Assembly (NCBI RefSeq): GCF_014596465.1
Contig: NZ_MECK01000135.1
Location: 1 to 63,732 of the forward strand
Length of the DNA stretch: 63,732 nucleotides
Direction of reading: 5' to 3'
Source of the DNA: Streptomyces sp. CBMA123
Lineage (GTDB): Bacteria > Actinomycetota > Actinomycetes > Streptomycetales > Streptomycetaceae
This document shows positions 1 to 8,052 of the stretch, piece after piece. How positions within the stretch are numbered: the first letter of the stretch is position 1; each line of letters opens with the position of its first letter. The notes under the pieces were generated by a model that saw nothing but the letters and a program-made list of their open reading frames with translations, ran no database searches and was not told the origin of the DNA. A program made the translations under genes and the position numbers.

Positions 1-1182
1 GCGGCGGGTCTGCCGGCCCGGTTGCAGAACCTGATCGGTCGGTTGCCGGTGTCGCGCGCGTTCAGCCTCGGGCTGGCGTCCCCGCTGAACCGGCCCGGCC
101 GCTCGGCGACCACCGCCGCCGCAGTGGTGCTCGGTACGGTCGGGGTCACCCTCTGCGTCGGTCTGACGCTCTCCCTGGGTTCGCTCCAGCAGGGCCTGAC
201 GGCCGATCGCGGGGGCAAGGTCGTGGTCCAGGCCCCGTTCGACGGCTCCAAGCCCGTCGACCACGTGGACGAGGCGGCCGTGCGGAAGGCGATCGAGTCC
301 CGTCCCGGCACCCGGGCCTGGTACAGCAGCGTGCCGACCCCGGTCACCGTGGCGGGGAACACCGGGCGGTCCCAGGTGGTCGCCTTCACCGGTGACGCCT
401 CCTGGGCCGGCTTCCAACTGGTCAAGGGCAGCTGGTTCCACGGCCCCGGCGAGGTGGCGGTCGGCGCGGCCTTCCTACGGGCCAACCAGCTGAAGGTCGG
501 TGACACCGTCACCCTCACCGACCACGGTCGCAGCACTCCGGCGCGGATCAGCGGGGAGGTCCTGACCACCGAGGACCTGGTGTTCCTGGACCGGGCCTCG
601 CTGGATCCGCTCGGCGGCGCGATCCACGCCGAAGCGCTCTCCTTCCACATCGACCTCACCTCGGGCACCGACGTCAAGGCCTACGCCGACGGGCTGGACG
701 CGGCGGTGGAGCCGATGGGGCTGAGCGCCGACCCCGGAGAGGAGCACCTCAACATCGTGGTGCTGGCGATGAACACCCTGGCGGGCACGCTCACCCTGCT
801 GCTCTCCGTGGTCGCCGGGCTCGGGGTGCTCAACACGGTGCTGCTGGACACCCGGGAACGGGTGCACGACCTCGGGGTGATCAAGGCACTCGGGATGTCG
901 CCCCGGCAGACCATCGGCATGGTGCTCACCTCGGTCTGCGGCAGCGGCTTGCTGGCCGGGCTGATCGGGGTCCCGATCGGGATCGCCGTGCACCACCTGG
1001 TGATGCCCGCGATGGCCCGCGCCGCCGGGATCGGGGTGCCGGACCAGGACCTCACCGTGTTCGCCCCGTCGGTGGTGGGCCCACTGATACTCGGTGGCCT
1101 GGTGTTGGCGCTGCTCGGCGCCCTCCTACCGGCCACCTGGGCCGCCCGGACCCGGACGGTCACGGCGCTGCGGACGGAGTGA
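1..1182 (+). CDS. ABC transporter permease, FtsX/MacB type (5' partial)
   Basis: This is the C-terminal 393 residues of a permease of the FtsX/MacB family. The reading frame is open from base 1, so the true start lies outside the window and the TTG at 22 is probably internal. A membrane segment near residues 40-60 (TAAAVVLGTVGVTLCVGL) is followed by an extracytoplasmic domain of about 180 residues. Three C-terminal membrane segments then carry the typical FtsX pattern, including NTVLLDTRERVHDLGVIKAL. Such permeases work with an ATPase to export lipids or peptides or to transmit signals in the cell envelope; the ATPase would be upstream. The substrate cannot be read from the sequence. Confidence 0.9.
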   Translation, partial: AAGLPARLQNLIGRLPVSRAFSLGLASPLNRPGRSATTAAAVVLGTVGVTLCVGLTLSLGSLQQGLTADRGGKVVVQAPFDGSKPVDHVDEAAVRKAIESRPGTRAWYSSVPTPVTVAGNTGRSQVVAFTGDASWAGFQLVKGSWFHGPGEVAVGAAFLRANQLKVGDTVTLTDHGRSTPARISGEVLTTEDLVFLDRASLDPLGGAIHAEALSFHIDLTSGTDVKAYADGLDAAVEPMGLSADPGEEHLNIVVLAMNTLAGTLTLLLSVVAGLGVLNTVLLDTRERVHDLGVIKALGMSPRQTIGMVLTSVCGSGLLAGLIGVPIGIAVHHLVMPAMARAAGIGVPDQDLTVFAPSVVGPLILGGLVLALLGALLPATWAARTRTVTALRTE

Positions 1183-1249
1183 CGGCGGGGGAGAGGGCGC
1201 CGGTCTCCGGGCCCGGCGCTGCGGCCGGGGAGCGCGGCTCGGGCGCGGA

Positions 1250-1380
1250 GACCGTCAGGCCCGAGCCGCTGCCAGGCCCGAGCCGCTGTCGGGCCCGAGC
1301 CGCCCTCGGGCCCAGCCTCCCGCCGAGCCGCCGACCGCCAAGCCGAGCAGCCGTCGGGCTCAGCCGTCGGCCGAGCCCAG
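1250..1380. repeat. degenerate GC-rich tandem repeat
   Basis: The spacer between the convergent permease and MerR genes holds several imperfect copies of a short unit built on GGCCCGAGCCGC, then related GCCGAGCCG blocks. I see no gene in this spacer. Confidence 0.5.
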
Positions 1381-1388
1381 CCCCTGGC

Positions 1389-2150
1389 TCAGGAGAGCCG
1401 TGCCGCCGCGTACGCCTCCATGGCGGCGCGCTGGTAGGCGGCCAGCCCCGGGGTGATGGCCTCGTATGCGGCGTGCCACTGCTCGTTCTCCGTGCACGAG
1501 CGCGCGATGGCGAGGTACTCCTCCGGCGAGACCGTGCGGAGCCCGCTGAGCATCCGGTACTCCTCGTCGATCATGCACTGGGTGGGCTCGGCGTCGGCCG
1601 GGTGGCCGGCCGCCAGCAACTCGGCCAGGCGGACCATCCGTGCGGTCCGCTCGCGCTGGCCGGCCTCGATCTCGGCCGGGGTCATCGCGGCGGTCGCGTG
1701 CCGGGCCGCCTCGGCGTGCTCGGGGAAGTCGCGCAGGCTGGCGTCGATGTCGGCGGGCTGGAGGCCCTCGAACAGGTTCTCGGGTCGGTTGATGGCGGTC
1801 ATGGGCGTGCCGTCCTTCCGGGAGCGTTCCAGGTCGGCGATCGTGCGCGAGACGGTGGTCGCGAGGGCGTCGAGCCGGTCGCGCTCGGCGACCAGCCGGT
1901 GGTGGTGGCCCCGCAGGGCCTCCAGCTCGTCCACCTGGTCGCCGATGATCCGGGAGATCTCGGTCAGCCCCACGCCCAGGGCCCGCAGGACGAGGATCTG
2001 CTGCAGCCGCAGCAACTGTCGCTCCTCGTAGTAGCGGTGCCCGTTGGAGCCGATCCGGGCGGGAGGCAGCAGCCCGATCTCGTCGTAGTGCCGCAGGGTC
2101 CGGGCGGTCACGCCCGACATCCGGGCGACCTCTGCGATCGGCCAGGCCAT
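1389..2150 (-). CDS. MerR family regulator with TipAS-like drug-binding domain
   Basis: A 253-residue regulator. Residues 1-70 form a MerR winged helix (AEVARMSGVTARTLRHYDEIGL, NGHRYYEERQLLRLQQI), followed by a dimerisation helix. The C-terminal half resembles the TipAS antibiotic-recognition domain of TipA (FEGLQPADID, PAEIEAGQRER, DEEYRMLSG), which in TipAL binds thiopeptides covalently through a cysteine. A cysteine occurs in the stretch EYLAIARSCTENEQWHAAYE, as in TipA-like proteins. The start is set at the ATG at 2150, which begins the usual MAWPIAEVA N-terminus; a GTG at 2162 is also possible. Such proteins normally activate their own promoter and multidrug-resistance genes. No obvious target operon is adjacent. 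Confidence 0.87.
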   Translation of the reverse strand: MAWPIAEVARMSGVTARTLRHYDEIGLLPPARIGSNGHRYYEERQLLRLQQILVLRALGVGLTEISRIIGDQVDELEALRGHHHRLVAERDRLDALATTVSRTIADLERSRKDGTPMTAINRPENLFEGLQPADIDASLRDFPEHAEAARHATAAMTPAEIEAGQRERTARMVRLAELLAAGHPADAEPTQCMIDEEYRMLSGLRTVSPEEYLAIARSCTENEQWHAAYEAITPGLAAYQRAAMEAYAAARLS

Positions 2151-2154
2151 TGCC

Positions 2155-2235
2155 GTCCCCACTCCCGTCTCCCGTCTCCCGTCTTCAGGGTTTGGTCGCC
2201 CGTTCCCCGTCTCCAGGGTCTGGTCCCCCGTCCAT
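2155..2235. repeat. two-copy imperfect repeat upstream of the MerR gene
   Basis: The sequence just upstream of the MerR gene holds short CCCGTCTC repeats and two imperfect copies of a block of about 27 bp centred on CAGGGTYTGGTC. It lies where the MerR promoter should be. No clear MerR dyad with a 19-bp spacer is visible. Confidence 0.4.
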
Positions 2236-2365
2236 CGACGTGTGCACGTTCGCTCGGACCGGGGCCGGTTCCTCCGGCCCCGGTCACGACGGTAGAAGCT
2301 GCCGCTGCGACAGCTTCAAGCCCGGGCGGCCCGAGGGCCGGCCCTCGCGCGCGCCCTACGCCGGC

Positions 2366-3454
2366 TCACCCCTCGGCGAACCACTCCAGCGACTGCCCGT
2401 GCGGCCCGGTGAAGGCAACCGGCCGCTCGTCCAAGGCGAGGGCGAACAACCCGGAGCCGGCGGGGACCGGGCGGGGGAGGCGTTCGGCGACGGTCGGCAG
2501 GACGGAGACCGCCTCGTTGGAGATCCAGCGGGCGGGCAGCTCCCGCATGGTCGCCGCGAACTCCTCCCGTGCCTCCGGCGACAGGTACGCGAGCACCGCG
2601 CTGTGGAACACCACCGGCGTCGAGCCCGCCGGCGCCTGCGCCACCAACTCCCTCACGGTCTCGTTGAGATCGCCGCGCACCAGCAGCGGAGGTTCGGCCC
2701 GGGCGATCCGGACGGCGCCGCGCAGTCGCTCCAGACGGTGGGTCTGCTCCGGCCACACCAGTGACTCCAGCCACCGCATGTCGTCCTCGGAACGGACGTC
2801 CAGCGGGTTGAGGTCGATCCCGGCCCGCCACACGACCTCGGGCAGCCGTTCCCGCAGGGTGCCGAGCATCGGCACCGGCCCGCTCACCGAACAGTCCAGG
2901 GTCACCGGGCTCCCCTCGGCCCCGAATTCGCCGACCACACCGCCGGAATCGCCCGCCCTGAACTCCCCGCCCGCACTGCCGGAATCGACCACGCCGCCGG
3001 AATCGACCGCGCCACCGCTATCGGCCCCACCCGGGCGCCCGTGGTGGTACCGGTACCGATACCGGTCGGGGTACAGGCAGAGCCCCGCCGACGCGCCCAC
3101 CTCGATCAGCGCCAGCGGCTGCGGCAGCGAGGCCAGCAGCGGCAGTAGGGTGGCGCAGCGGCCCGCCTCATTGGTCTGGGTGCGCCGCTCCAGCATCGTC
3201 GCCGAGACCCCGGCCCACCGCGTCACCGTCCAGTCGCGGAAGGCGGGCCAGCCGTTCGTCACCGGTCCGCCGAGGTGCCGTACCGCACCGAACAGCAGGT
3301 TCGGCTGCCGCTTCGCGGTCGGAAGTTCGTCCAGCAGGTCGATCAACTCCCGATCCCCGGCGGTCCGTTCGGCCAGCTCCCGGTACATCGGCGAGTTGCC
3401 GCGCGCCTCCCGTTCCGCGAATGCCAGGTAGCGGCTCCCCGTAGTGCTGTCCAT
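2366..3454 (-). CDS. DUF2332 family protein
   Basis: A 362-residue cytoplasmic protein of the DUF2332 family. Recognisable blocks are YLAFAEREARGNSPMYRELA near the start, LLPLLASLPQPLALIEVGAS and AGLCLYPDRYRY in the middle, and NPLDVRSEDDMRWLESLVWP with a final FTGPHGQSLEWF. The GASAGLCL segment looks like a methyltransferase-type nucleotide loop, but no activity is established for the family. Residues about 150-185 form a glycine/serine/aspartate-rich repeat insertion. The start at 3454 is chosen because GGAAG precedes it and the family N-terminus begins there; the frame runs open further upstream only through unrelated relic DNA. Confidence 0.85.
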   Translation of the reverse strand: MDSTTGSRYLAFAEREARGNSPMYRELAERTAGDRELIDLLDELPTAKRQPNLLFGAVRHLGGPVTNGWPAFRDWTVTRWAGVSATMLERRTQTNEAGRCATLLPLLASLPQPLALIEVGASAGLCLYPDRYRYRYHHGRPGGADSGGAVDSGGVVDSGSAGGEFRAGDSGGVVGEFGAEGSPVTLDCSVSGPVPMLGTLRERLPEVVWRAGIDLNPLDVRSEDDMRWLESLVWPEQTHRLERLRGAVRIARAEPPLLVRGDLNETVRELVAQAPAGSTPVVFHSAVLAYLSPEAREEFAATMRELPARWISNEAVSVLPTVAERLPRPVPAGSGLFALALDERPVAFTGPHGQSLEWFAEG

Positions 3455-3610
3455 GTTCCGTACTTCCTTTCTGCCAACCGAATTTGGCTCGGCCTTGGCC
3501 ATGCCTTTTGCCATCCGCTGTACGGGTGCTAACCCCGCTGCCCGGGAGAGTGGGTCCGTCGGCGGACGAAGTGCCGGAAGAGTGCACAACTCCCCGTGGT
3601 AGGAGGACCG

Positions 3611-3950
3611 ATGAAGTCCAAGCTCCGTACCCGTGCCGCGCTCGGCACCGCCGCCGTGCTGGCCGCCGCCGGGACCTTCACCGTCGGGACCGTCACCGCC
3701 GGGGTCGGGGCGGCTCAGGCGGAGGAGGAGCAGAACCGGCGCGGCAAGGCCTCCGAGCGTGAGATCGCCGCGCTCTTCGATCAGTGGAACGCGGCGCTGC
3801 AGACCGGCGACGCCGAGAAGGTCGCCGACCGCTACGCCCCGGACGCGGTGCCGCTTACCCACCGCCTCGTCGGTGATCCGCACCGACCGGGCCGGGCTCG
3901 TCGAGCTACTTCGAGCACTTCCCGGCGAAGAGGCCCCGGGGCGAGAAGGT
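3611..3950 (+). pseudogene. decayed secreted SnoaL/DUF4440-like gene
   Basis: An AGGAGG ribosome binding site and an ATG open a typical export signal (MKSKLRTRAALGTAAVLAAA). A DUF4440/SgcJ-type domain follows (EIAALFDQWNAALQTGDAE, then YAPDAV). The homologous reading then jumps frame near 3858 (continuing LPTASSVIRTDRAGLVE) and again near 3907 (YFEHFPAKRPRGEK). Each jump fits one extra base. Similarity ends near 3950, where sequence from an unrelated gene on the other strand begins. The family normally continues for about 60 more residues. The gene is therefore broken by two frameshifts and truncated. Confidence 0.72.
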
Positions 3951-4021
3951 CCGTCCCGCAGCAGCCCGCGCCGCAGCGATTCGGCGACCGGCTCATCGTC
4001 TTCCACCAGCAATACACGCAC
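3950..4021 (-). pseudogene. 5' fragment of an OmpR-type response regulator
   Basis: A GTG at 4021 opens 24 codons that read as the start of a two-component response regulator (MRVLLVEDDEPVAESLRRGL), including the acidic pair of the receiver pocket. After LLRDG the similarity stops, where the sequence meets the decayed SnoaL-like gene. No phosphoacceptor aspartate, DNA-binding domain or sensor kinase is nearby. The frame happens to stay open into the DUF2332 gene, but the joined product would be meaningless. Confidence 0.6.
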
Positions 4022-4136
4022 GGGGGCACCCTATTGACCTGCACCGTACGTTCGAACACCGGCTCCGGCCGCCGCGCCACCTCGGCCGCCGGGGCCACCT
4101 CGGTCGCCTCGGCCGCCACACCACCGGAAGGCGCCC

Positions 4137-4529
4137 CTACCGCCCCGGCTGCCGCCCCGGACCGACGCCGTGCCCCGGCTGCCAGTCCAGCCCCGGGTCG
4201 GGGCGCGGACGGAGGGTGTGCAGCAGCGAGGTGACCGACCAGACCACCACGGTCAGCAGCGCGTAGAACAGCAGCAGCGCCCAGAACGGGGTGGTGGACA
4301 GGCTCCGGTCCTCGAAGCGGCACCAGGCGTCCGGCGGCAGCCAGGAAGCCCCCGTCTCCAGCAGCCGCCCACTGCCCGGGACCAGGCCGCGCTCGCAGCG
4401 CTCCCCGTAGTCCAGCGACCGTACGTACAGCAGGGTGTACAGCCCGCCCGCCGACGCGAGGGAGAGGGCGGCGCTGATGCCGAGGAGCGTCGCCCGTCTT
4501 CGCCCGGCCGCCGTACGGATGTTCGTCAC
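4137..4529 (-). CDS. small two-helix membrane protein, unknown
   Basis: A predicted 130-residue membrane protein starting at a GTG at 4529. After a basic N-terminus (NIRTAAGRRRA) comes a first hydrophobic segment (LLGISAALSLASAGGLYTLL). An outside loop with two cysteines (YGERCERG, AWCRFED) follows, then a second segment (PFWALLLFYALLTVVVWSV). The C-terminus is proline/glycine-rich. Small proteins of this form are common and uncharacterised in Streptomyces. The two loop cysteines could form a disulfide; that is inference. Confidence 0.62.
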   Translation of the reverse strand: MTNIRTAAGRRRATLLGISAALSLASAGGLYTLLYVRSLDYGERCERGLVPGSGRLLETGASWLPPDAWCRFEDRSLSTTPFWALLLFYALLTVVVWSVTSLLHTLRPRPDPGLDWQPGHGVGPGRQPGR

Positions 4530-4582
4530 CGGGGCAGCGTACCGGCGTGGCCGCCCCGGCCGGGCGTGGATCACACCCCGAC

Positions 4583-4672
4583 ACAGCCCCGTCCCCGGCC
4601 CGGCGCGACCCCGGCGCAACCCCGTCCCCGGCCCGGCGCGACCCCGGCGTAACCCCGTCCCCGGCCCGGATC
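4583..4672. repeat. 33-bp tandem repeat, about 2.5 copies
   Basis: The unit starts AACCCCGTCCCCGGCCCGG and returns every 33 bp. It lies between the small membrane-protein gene and the SUKH gene, directly after the stop codon of the latter. Confidence 0.6.
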
Positions 4673-5942
4673 ACCCCAGCAGCCCGCCCAGGTGTCCGTC
4701 CTCGGCGAGCAGCCGCCAGGAGCGGCCGGGCGAGGCGAAGGCGTCCGGGTCGACGCCCTCGACCAGCCGGTCCACCACGGTGCTCAGCAGCGACTGCGGG
4801 TCGAACACGGCCCAGGTGTCCCGGCCCCGGCCGTACTCCCAGCGCTCCCACTCGGCGCGCAGCCGCTCGTACGTCCACAGGGCGTAGAGCAGGGCGGACA
4901 GGTCGCGGTTCAGGTAGGCCTCGGGCTGGCCGTCGTCGTACCAGTCGGGCAGTTCGAGCCGGCCGGTGGCGCCGTCCAGGGCGATGGTGAGGTCGGTCGG
5001 CCAGTCGCCGAGCGCGAGGTAGTCCCGCTGGTAGGGGCGTTCCTCCTCGCCGTCGAAGTACTCGGGGTAGGCCTCCGCCATGGTGACCAGCGGTTCCTCG
5101 CACGCCCCGAACATCGCCCCGCCGAGCGGCAGCCCGACCTCGGTCAGCAGCCGTCGGGTGGGTTCGTGCACCAGGGCGGCGGGCAGCCCTTCCGGCCGGA
5201 ACCGGTGCACCAGGCCCGCACCGCCGTCCTCGTCGGTCAGCGACGCGAGCTCGGCCACCAGCTCCGCGCCGATCTCGTACGCGGGCCCGTCCGGCCCGCC
5301 GGGCAGCGCACCCCAGGCCAGCGCCCGCACCAGCAGTGCCGTCCCCCAGTGCGCCGGCACGGCGCCCGGCGTGGCATCGTGCACGGCGCCCGGCGTGGCA
5401 TCGTGCACGGCGCCCGGCGTGGCATCGGGCGTGGCGTCGTGTCCGGCATCAGGCTCGGCGTCGGGGTCGGCGCCAGGCGTGGCAGCGCGCCCGAACAGCG
5501 TGGGATCGATGTCCCGCATCCGCTGCTCGGCCCTGGCCAGCACCTCGGCCACCACCGCCGGCCCGCGCCGCCCGTCGAGCGCGTCCGGGCGTCGGGCTGC
5601 CTCGCTCACCGCCTCCACCTCGCGGATCAGCGCGGCCAGCGCGGTGAGGTCGGAGGCCAGCGGATCCCGCCGGGGGCCGCCGTTGCCGAGGAACACCTCG
5701 CCGGTAGTCCCGTCCAGCAGCACCAGGTTGCCGAGGGCGGCGAAGGGCGTGCGGTAGTCCGTCTCCCCGAGGACGAAGAGCCGCTCCGCTCCGGCGCTGG
5801 GGAAGGCCTTCAGCGAGCCGTCGCCGAGCACCCCGAAGTCCAGGAACGCCCCGGTCGCGGGCAACCCCTCCCGCACCAGGAACTCCCGGCTCCCCTCGTG
5901 CACCACCCCGCCCGGAACTCCGGCCACTCGCACACACCCCAC
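4671..5942 (-). CDS. double SUKH-4 family (immunity-type) protein
   Basis: A 423-residue protein with two SUKH-4-like domains. The first (about 1-125) has the signature VREGLPATGAFLDFGVLGDG and a later GNLVLLDGTTGEVFLGNGG. The second (about 225-423) repeats it as LLTEVGLPLGGAMFG, ALDGATGRLELPDWY and NRDLSALLYALWTYER. They are joined by a linker containing an eight-residue repeat (DATPGAVH, three copies). SUKH proteins are best known as immunity proteins of polymorphic-toxin systems, but many Streptomyces copies stand alone. No toxin-like gene is adjacent. The start is a GTG, and the exact start is uncertain. Confidence 0.78.
   Translation of the reverse strand: MGCVRVAGVPGGVVHEGSREFLVREGLPATGAFLDFGVLGDGSLKAFPSAGAERLFVLGETDYRTPFAALGNLVLLDGTTGEVFLGNGGPRRDPLASDLTALAALIREVEAVSEAARRPDALDGRRGPAVVAEVLARAEQRMRDIDPTLFGRAATPGADPDAEPDAGHDATPDATPGAVHDATPGAVHDATPGAVPAHWGTALLVRALAWGALPGGPDGPAYEIGAELVAELASLTDEDGGAGLVHRFRPEGLPAALVHEPTRRLLTEVGLPLGGAMFGACEEPLVTMAEAYPEYFDGEEERPYQRDYLALGDWPTDLTIALDGATGRLELPDWYDDGQPEAYLNRDLSALLYALWTYERLRAEWERWEYGRGRDTWAVFDPQSLLSTVVDRLVEGVDPDAFASPGRSWRLLAEDGHLGGLLG
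5360..5440. repeat. 24-bp in-frame tandem repeat in the SUKH protein
   Basis: Three copies of a 24-bp unit containing GCCCGGCGTGGCATCGTGCA encode the DATPGAVH linker repeats. The copies are nearly identical at DNA level, so the expansion is recent. Confidence 0.75.
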
Positions 5943-6034
5943 GTGCCCCGCCCTTCACCGTTCCCTGACCCCCTGACCCTAGCGGGCCGATCCGACAGTG
6001 CCACCGGGGTTTCCCCGGGCCGGCGGCCGCCGGA

Positions 6035-6100
6035 CGGGCCGGGCGACGTCCCCGCTGGGCCGGGCGACGTCCCCGCTGGGCCGGGTGACGCCCCCGACCG
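6035..6100. repeat. 21-bp tandem repeat, about 3 copies
   Basis: Copies of GGGCCGGGCGACGTCCCCGC fill the end of the 161-bp spacer between the zinc-ribbon gene and the SUKH gene. Both genes run on the minus strand. Confidence 0.6.
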
Positions 6101-6103
6101 GTC

Positions 6104-7141
6104 CTACGCCGGCACCGGGTCGTCCACGTTCCACCGCTCCGGCAGGTCCCCGTCGCAGAACACGCAGACGTAGTGCCCCTCCCGGACGATGCCGCAGCGC
6201 CCGCACCCCGGGCAGCGGCGGAACACCACCGCGTGGGTGAAGCCGCCCGGGTGCGGCAGCCCGAGCCGGTCGAGGGCGGCGGCGACGGCCGGCCAGGAGG
6301 TGACGTCGGGGCAGTAGCCGGTGGACAGGTTGCTGACCGTCCAGACCTCCCAGGCCCCGCCGCCCGCTCGCCGGAACCCGACCTCCCCGGCGCTCGACAC
6401 CGACTCCCCGCCCGCGCAGGCCACATGCTCACTGCGACGCGGAGCGAGCCGCAGCACCCCGCCCAGGTCGACCACGAAGGTGAACGGCTCCGCGAGCTCG
6501 GCCGCCGTCCGCACGCCCGCCCAGCCGGCGAACTCGCCCGCCGTCCGGACCGGCAGACCGCCCGGCGTCCCGCCATTCGACGCCGCCGACCCCCCTGCCG
6601 CCGAGCCCCGCGCCGCTGAGAACTCCCGTACCGCAGCCTCCCGCAGCTCCGGCGGCCCCACGTACCGGTACGCCCGCCCGAAACCTTCCTCGACCTCCGC
6701 CGCGACACCCCGCTCGCCCAGCCGCACCCGCCACCACGCCATCTCGACGGCCGTCCCGCTCAGCCCGAACTCCCGCAGCTCATCGAGCAGTTCGCGCGCC
6801 GCCCGGAGTGAGCCCCCGGATCCCTCGCGCAGCGCCCGCAGTGCCGCTACCGGATCGCCGAGCGGCCCGGAGAGCCGCAGTCGGGTCGGCCCGTGGGCGG
6901 CCAGGAGTGCCGTGCGAACGTCCTCCGGCGTTGCCCCCGGACCCGAGTGCTCGCAGGTGTTCAGATCGCAGGACGGGCAGTGGCACTCGGCGTCCCACCA
7001 CAACTCCCGCCCACGGTGGAGGAACTGCCCGACGCTCCGAACGGCGGCGCTCCCGCACTGCTCGCACCGGACGGCCGTCCTGGCTCCCTGCCCCACACCC
7101 GCCACGCCCACCGCACCTCCCACGCCCACCACACCCGCCAT
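6104..7141 (-). CDS. zinc-ribbon protein with an L7/L12-like middle segment, unknown
   Basis: A 345-residue protein I do not recognise as a named family. After a Gly/Val-rich N-terminus there is a four-cysteine cluster (RCEQCGSAAV then CHCPSCDLNTC, about residues 26-62). Residues about 90-140 (DPVAALRALREGSGGSLRAA, RELLDEL) resemble the C-terminal domain of ribosomal protein L7/L12. The C-terminus holds a second zinc-ribbon (RRCPGCGRCGIV, YVCVFCDGDLPERWN). It lies upstream of the SUKH gene on the same strand, so the two may be co-transcribed. Metal binding is well supported by the cysteines; the role is unknown. Confidence 0.6.
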   Translation of the reverse strand: MAGVVGVGGAVGVAGVGQGARTAVRCEQCGSAAVRSVGQFLHRGRELWWDAECHCPSCDLNTCEHSGPGATPEDVRTALLAAHGPTRLRLSGPLGDPVAALRALREGSGGSLRAARELLDELREFGLSGTAVEMAWWRVRLGERGVAAEVEEGFGRAYRYVGPPELREAAVREFSAARGSAAGGSAASNGGTPGGLPVRTAGEFAGWAGVRTAAELAEPFTFVVDLGGVLRLAPRRSEHVACAGGESVSSAGEVGFRRAGGGAWEVWTVSNLSTGYCPDVTSWPAVAAALDRLGLPHPGGFTHAVVFRRCPGCGRCGIVREGHYVCVFCDGDLPERWNVDDPVPA

Positions 7142-7174
7142 CTCCACCGCACCCCGTCATCTCCGCCGCACCCG

Positions 7175-7765
7175 TCAGGCCCGCCCGGTCGCCTCCCGGG
7201 CGGCCCGTTCCACCCGGTCGTAGTGGGCCCGCCACCAATTCGCGTCGCCGGTGGCCGTGTTGGCGCCGTCGGAGCGTTGCCCGGTGGCGCCGTCGATGAG
7301 TTCGCGGACCAGGTCGGCGTGACCGGTGTGCCGGTGGGTCTCGGCGATCACGTGGACGAGTACCCGGTGCAGGGTCTGTTCCACGCGGTCGCCGAAGGGG
7401 AGCCGGCCGACGGTGTCCAGCGGCAGCGCCTCGATGGTGGCGTCCGAGTGGGCCCAGACCCGGCGGTAGCGGCCGAGGATCTCCTCGGTGCTCTCGTCCG
7501 CCCGGGCCCAGAGGTCGCCGTTGGGTTCGGCGGTGCCGATGATCCACAGCGGGGTCGGTTCGGGGAAGGGACGTCCGAAGGTCTCGCCGAGGTACAGCGC
7601 CTCGGCCCCGGTGACGTGCTTGACCAGGCCCAGCAGGTTGGTCCCGGTGGGGGTGAGCGGCCGTCGGAGGTCGTACTCGGAGAGGCCGTCCAGCTTCCAC
7701 AGCAGGGCGTCGCGGGCGTCCTGGACGTAGATCCGCAGGTCGTTCTTGTCGTCGTTCACTGTCAT
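7175..7765 (-). CDS. DinB superfamily protein (DUF664)
   Basis: A 196-residue four-helix DinB/DUF664 protein. The metal-binding histidines are visible in LLGLVKHVTGAEALYLGE and in HVIAETHRHTGHADLVRE. The N-terminal LLWKLDGLSEYDLRRPL is typical of the family. In actinomycetes these proteins include mycothiol-dependent transferases, and many act on thiol adducts of toxic compounds; no substrate can be given here. The ATG at 7765 is the only good start. A perfect inverted repeat sits 23 bases upstream and may be its operator. Confidence 0.86.
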   Translation of the reverse strand: MTVNDDKNDLRIYVQDARDALLWKLDGLSEYDLRRPLTPTGTNLLGLVKHVTGAEALYLGETFGRPFPEPTPLWIIGTAEPNGDLWARADESTEEILGRYRRVWAHSDATIEALPLDTVGRLPFGDRVEQTLHRVLVHVIAETHRHTGHADLVRELIDGATGQRSDGANTATGDANWWRAHYDRVERAAREATGRA

Positions 7766-7787
7766 GGGACCAGTCTGTTGACCTGTG

Positions 7788-7801
7788 TGGACCTGTCCAC
7801 T
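7788..7801. promoter_or_regulatory. GTGGAC-CT-GTCCAC inverted repeat upstream of the DinB gene
   Basis: A perfect 6-bp inverted repeat with a 2-bp centre begins 23 bases before the ATG of the DinB gene, where a repressor site could lie. No regulator is encoded next to it. The assignment is inference. Confidence 0.4.
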
Positions 7802-7855
7802 GGTTTGGTGTCCTGACGGAGCGCCGGGCGACGTCGGGGGTCCGCGCCCCCGACG

Positions 7856-8018
7856 GTCCGCGACAGGCCCGTGCGTGACCGGCCGTTCACGACCGGCCCG
7901 TTCGCGACAGGCCCGTTCACGACCGGCCCGTTCGCGACAGGCCCGTTCACGACCGGCCCGTTCGCGACAGGCCGTTCACGACCGGCCCGTTCGCGACAGG
8001 CCCGTTCGCAACGGGCCG
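7856..8018. repeat. 30-bp tandem repeat made of two 15-bp half-units
   Basis: Alternating half-units CCCGTTCACGACCGG and CCCGTTCGCGACAGG repeat about four to five times between the DinB gene and the end of the DHFR-like gene. There are no spacers of unrelated sequence, so this is a minisatellite and not a CRISPR array. Confidence 0.85.
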
Positions 8019-8025
8019 AAGGCCG

Positions 8026-8052
8026 CCGGGGGAGCGGAGCGAAAGCCCCCGG
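8026..8052 (-). terminator. hairpin directly after the DHFR-like gene
   Basis: CCGGGGG and CCCCCGG form a stem around a 13-base loop. The stem ends one base before the stop codon of the minus-strand gene at 8053. There is no T-run, as is usual in this GC range. Confidence 0.45.

Noticed and set aside
2366..4021. A response regulator-DUF2332 fusion protein
   Set aside because: The frame from 4021 reads only 24 receiver codons, then nonsense. A ribosome binding site and the family N-terminus place the real DUF2332 start at 3454.
7856..8018. Possible CRISPR array
   Set aside because: The units abut directly with no unique spacers, and no cas genes are present.
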